Below are positions 61,466 to 64,000 of a DNA stretch of 64,000 nt, piece by piece. The stretch comes from Novosphingobium olei. Its GTDB lineage: Bacteria; Pseudomonadota; Alphaproteobacteria; Sphingomonadales; Sphingomonadaceae. The position numbers were made by a program, and so were the translations under genes. Numbering within the stretch: the first letter of the stretch is position 1; each line of letters begins with the position of its first letter. The DNA lies in the NCBI RefSeq assembly GCF_012927405.1, contig NZ_JABBGM010000007.1, positions 62,001 through 126,000 on the forward strand, in the 5' to 3' direction. The notes beneath the pieces were generated by a model, which worked only from the letters and a program-made list of their open reading frames with translations, had not been told where the DNA came from and did not search any database.

Positions 61466-61750
61466 TTGTCTCAACTTATCGGAATCTTCTCGGGCCGCAC
61501 CGGTTGGGTAAGCATGATGATGATGACCGCGCAACTCGTCCTCTTCGGTGCCGGTGTCTGGGCCGCAATTGGTTTCTTCGCCGCTGCCGATGCCCTTACT
61601 GCTGTGAAGTGGGGAATCCCTGCCGCGGTGCTCCTCATCATGTCCTTGATGATCAAGCTCGCGCTCTGGCCCGTCATCCACGTGAACAGGATGCTCGCAC
61701 AGCTCCACCGGCTCGAACTCTCGGTTTTGCGCGACACAGGCCACTCTTGA
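61466..61750 (+). pseudogene. DUF6768-like membrane protein remnant
   Basis: This 94-codon stretch reads LSQLIGIFSGRTGWV, then two hydrophobic segments (TAQLVLFGAGVWAAIGFFAA and WGIPAAVLLIMSLMIKL) and ends RLELSVLRDTGHS. The layout resembles DUF6768 proteins that usually follow an ECF sigma gene. It lacks the usual polar N-terminus and has no good start; it continues in frame after the stop of the sigma fragment. A short expressed protein from the TTG at 61466 cannot be excluded. Confidence 0.5.
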
Positions 61751-61773
61751 ATCGCCCGGTAGTATGGCAAGGA

Positions 61774-62655
61774 TTAAGCAACGAGATGCAAGGCTCGCGC
61801 TTGCGAGATGACTCGACGAACGCTCTCGGGTGTCCAGCAAAGGCCATCTCGGGGTGTCGGTTCCCTCAAGTCCCGAGAAAGCCAAGTGGCGATGTCGCGC
61901 AGAGTTGCATCGGGATGTGTGTTGAGACGGTCGGCAACAAGGCGGGCCACCCGTGTATCGGGCGGCAATCGCGGTGACTTCTGCAGAATCGCGGGGTTGG
62001 CAACGCTTGCACGCACCAAATTACGGCACGCCTTAACCAGAGTTCGCTCGCTGAACGAACGGACCGGTGGCGTGATCGCCAGCACCTGACGCAGAACCAA
62101 TGCCCATGGCAAATGTGGGCGGAGGCGTTCGACTGTCGGCAGCCAGCGATGCCTGCCATCAAGCAGTTCGTTCAGATGTCGCTCGTTGTGGCTGACGCGA
62201 ATATTCGAGATCGCCACGGGATCACGTTCCCGCATTCTCGGGTTGCCAGGCTTCGCTCCCCTGGCGACGGCAGCCTTGATGCCTGCCCGCGTCCGTTCCC
62301 GGATAAGGGCTCGTTCAAACTCGGCAAACGCACCAAGCATCTGGGTCATAAGCATGCCCTGCGCGCTCGACGTGTCGATCGGGTCGTGGATCGAACGGAA
62401 GTATGCGCCCTTTCCTCGCAGGGTCTCGACGATCTCCAGCAGATGCGACAGCGAACGAGCCAAGCGGTCAATCCTTACGACCAGCAGGGTATCGCCCTGC
62501 CCCGCCCGTCCGAGTGCACGTGCTAAGTTTGGACGTTCCTTGCTGGCACCGCTCGCCTTGTCCTCGAAGATCTCCACGCAACCTTGCACGCGCAAGGCAT
62601 CCTGCTGGGCGACCGTATCCTGCTCATCCGTGGAAACGCGGGCGTAGCCGATCAA
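61774..62655 (-). CDS. serine recombinase (resolvase/invertase family)
   Basis: The 293-residue protein has the N-terminal catalytic domain of small serine recombinases: Ser8 in YARVSTDEQ, VVRIDRLARS near residue 59, and GMLMTQMLGAFAEFERALIRERT near residue 99. The C-terminal 150 residues are longer than in a Tn3 resolvase and contain a helix-rich DNA-binding part. The start is a TTG at 62655, since a stop codon lies just upstream and the family begins at this point. It lies next to a tyrosine recombinase, so it probably belongs to a mobile element. Confidence 0.87.
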   Translation of the reverse strand: MIGYARVSTDEQDTVAQQDALRVQGCVEIFEDKASGASKERPNLARALGRAGQGDTLLVVRIDRLARSLSHLLEIVETLRGKGAYFRSIHDPIDTSSAQGMLMTQMLGAFAEFERALIRERTRAGIKAAVARGAKPGNPRMRERDPVAISNIRVSHNERHLNELLDGRHRWLPTVERLRPHLPWALVLRQVLAITPPVRSFSERTLVKACRNLVRASVANPAILQKSPRLPPDTRVARLVADRLNTHPDATLRDIATWLSRDLREPTPRDGLCWTPESVRRVISQARALHLVA

Positions 62656-62710
62656 TGCTATTTGTCACATTCCATTTAATGGTCCCATCAGAACGGTTGC
62701 CGCCGTACGA

Positions 62711-63736
62711 TCAAAGAAACCCCTCACCCGCATGGTCTTCGAACAGCGCGACCGAACGCACATAGCCGAGCAGAACCTCGAGCTTCTTCTGGCGCGACAC
62801 CTCCTGCATCTTGGCCAGCGATGCCTTGGAGCGCGCCGCCTCAGTGAGGAACCCCGCCCGCAACGAATGCCCCCCTACCGTCTCGGGATCGAGTCCGATC
62901 TTGGCGCCATAGCGCTGAATCAACCGCGCCACCGAGCGATCGGACATCGCGTTTCTGGTCAGCTGTCCCTGGGGGTCGATCTGCAAGAACAACGGTCCCG
63001 CCGCCCTGCCCCGCACCGCGAGCCAGTCCTCGAGCCGCTTGACCGGCCTGAGTTCCTTACCCGTCGGCACCGCGATCACCTGCCCCGCGCCCTCCTGGTC
63101 AGTCTTGGAATGCCGGATGGTCAGTTTGAGGCCCTCGTTGACCTCGGCAACGTCAGCCACCTGCAACGCGACCAGCTCAGAGCGCCGCAGCGCTGCGGCG
63201 AGACCTAGTGCCAGGATCGCCCGGTCGCGAATCGCGCGTGTCCCCTCCCCCTCGGCTTCTGCGATCATGGCCTTGAGCTGGGCAGCAGTGATCGCGGCCT
63301 TCCTGGCCGACGGCCGGGAGCGTTGCTCACGGCGAATCCCGGCGAGCGTGTCGGCAATCACCCCGCGCGGATCGCGGTGTTGCGGCGCGACCTCTCCGGC
63401 CCGGCGATGGTACCAGGCGATCGCGGCGGCATGGCGGGTTATCGTGCTGTCGGCCTTGCCGGCCATGGCGAGCGCTGCGAGCCAAGTTGCTACCGCCTCG
63501 GGCCGCGCCGGGAGCGGCTCGAGACTGCGCTCGTTGCACCACGCTTCGAACTGGTTCCAGTCGCTGGCATAGGCGCGCAGCGTATTGGCAGCCTTGGCCT
63601 TTTGCCGGTAGGACCGCGCTGCCGCGATTTCGTCGACCAGTCCTCCCGGTTGGACGAGCGCGGTCGAGGTTGTCGCCGCCGCTGTGGTTCCAGCGACCCG
63701 ACCCGTAGCGGCGGCGGCATCCTCAACAGCATTCAT
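62711..63736 (-). CDS. tyrosine recombinase/site-specific integrase
   Basis: This 341-residue protein has an N-terminal SAM-like core-binding domain (AANTLRAYASDWNQFEAWC, residues 49-67) and a C-terminal catalytic domain with Arg184 (ALRRSEL), His290 and Arg293 (GGHSLRAGF) and the nucleophile Tyr325 (LLGYVR). The usual GH before the tyrosine is replaced by a SRQKK segment, but the key residues are present. It probably moved or moves the adjacent element. ATG 63736 is chosen; an upstream frame extends to 63853 without support. Confidence 0.87.
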   Translation of the reverse strand: MNAVEDAAAATGRVAGTTAAATTSTALVQPGGLVDEIAAARSYRQKAKAANTLRAYASDWNQFEAWCNERSLEPLPARPEAVATWLAALAMAGKADSTITRHAAAIAWYHRRAGEVAPQHRDPRGVIADTLAGIRREQRSRPSARKAAITAAQLKAMIAEAEGEGTRAIRDRAILALGLAAALRRSELVALQVADVAEVNEGLKLTIRHSKTDQEGAGQVIAVPTGKELRPVKRLEDWLAVRGRAAGPLFLQIDPQGQLTRNAMSDRSVARLIQRYGAKIGLDPETVGGHSLRAGFLTEAARSKASLAKMQEVSRQKKLEVLLGYVRSVALFEDHAGEGFL

Positions 63737-63910
63737 ATTATCGCAAGGCTCCCGCACTCTGGCGCTAACCAACGCCGGTCTTGCGGTTTGGTAGCGGATT
63801 TCCTGTTGTCCGTGAAGGGCCGTTATCGGACAGTGATCGATCCAACAATCCAATCATCCCTAACAACCTCCTGAAACACATGGTATCTTCCCCACGAAAG
63901 GAAGGTACCG
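63737..63910. other. intergenic region between the integrase gene and a partial gene
   Basis: These 174 bases hold no gene I can support. GGAAGG precedes the ATG at 63911. An attachment site next to an integrase gene is possible here, but no duplicated core was found in the window. Confidence 0.3.
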
Positions 63911-64000
63911 ATGCGCAAGCACGCGCCAATGTGGGAAGCGGAACTCGGCCTCGATGACGGCGTGAACGACGTCGAAGTGTTTGCCCGCAAATTTCACGAC
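63911..64000 (+). CDS. partial gene running off the window, unknown function
   Basis: An ATG at 63911, with GGAAGG five bases upstream, opens a frame that stays open for 30 codons to the window edge. It begins MRKHAPMWEAELGLDDG. The product is not recognised and the remainder lies beyond the window. The good ribosome site is the main evidence that it is real. Confidence 0.5.
   Translation, partial: MRKHAPMWEAELGLDDGVNDVEVFARKFHD

Noticed and set aside
1..64000. CRISPR arrays, tRNA or rRNA genes
   Set aside because: No regularly spaced repeats and no recognisable tRNA or rRNA sequence were seen on reading both strands.

Overview
The window is a dense aromatic-compound catabolic region, most likely from a sphingomonad alphaproteobacterium (Sphingomonas, Novosphingobium or Sphingobium type). 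The organism call is an inference. It rests on the high GC content, tandem TonB-dependent receptors inside a degradation operon, several Rieske oxygenases, vdc-type decarboxylase genes and a DUF6768-like gene next to an ECF sigma fragment. No rRNA, tRNA or CRISPR array was seen.

Region 1 (37-14850, minus strand). Two consecutive operons. The upstream one encodes a benzoate/toluate-type ring hydroxylating oxygenase, a PdxA-like dehydrogenase, a salicylate/anthranilate-type oxygenase and a glutathione S-transferase. It ends at a GC hairpin (9518-9543). The second is a full catechol meta-cleavage pathway with TOL-like content: hydrolase, catechol 2,3-dioxygenase, a GlcG/HbpS-type protein, semialdehyde dehydrogenase, hydratase, acylating acetaldehyde dehydrogenase, aldolase, oxalocrotonate decarboxylase, tautomerase, XylT-like ferredoxin and an aldehyde dehydrogenase.

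Region 2 (15078-23567, plus). A BphC-type extradiol dioxygenase, Rieske ferredoxin, a second salicylate/anthranilate-type oxygenase, a NahD-like isomerase and two TonB-dependent receptors, closed by a clear intrinsic terminator.

Region 3 (23662-33071, plus). A succinate-semialdehyde-type dehydrogenase, then a coherent operon: UbiX-like protein, Tat-signal protein of unknown function, p-cresol methylhydroxylase/vanillyl-alcohol-oxidase-like flavoprotein, vanillin-type aldehyde dehydrogenase, UbiD-like decarboxylase, VdcD-like small subunit, a divergent second flavoprotein paralogue and a lipoprotein cytochrome c. The logic suggested is oxidation of a 4-alkyl- or 4-hydroxymethyl-phenol to aldehyde and acid, then non-oxidative decarboxylation to a phenol or catechol that feeds the meta pathway. 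This is the most interesting part of the window.

Region 4 (33068-43112). A TIGR02444-type protein, a C-C bond hydrolase divergent from a second lower pathway (HpaH-like hydratase, HpaI-like aldolase, CoA-transferase), an MFS transporter with an IclR regulator, and a membrane desaturase/hydroxylase, DszA-like flavin monooxygenase and ketopantoate-reductase-like protein.

Region 5 (43098-53878). A nine-gene minus-strand run (biphenyl/naphthalene-type oxygenase, alcohol dehydrogenase, pyruvate phosphate dikinase, DapA-family aldolase, reductase, tartrate-dehydrogenase-like enzyme, DUF1330 and BphX-like proteins), divergent from an EamA transporter.

Region 6 (53941-59875). An EmrAB/outer-membrane-factor efflux operon with a hydrolase and a thioesterase, divergent from a MarR regulator with palindromic operators.

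Region 7 (59876-64000). Decayed genes (frameshifted DUF2062, truncated ECF sigma and DUF6768 remnants, a truncated conserved protein), a serine recombinase and a tyrosine recombinase. This looks like one edge of a mobile or recombined catabolic island. Four terminal oxygenases are present but no oxygenase reductase was found, so electron supply must come from outside the window.
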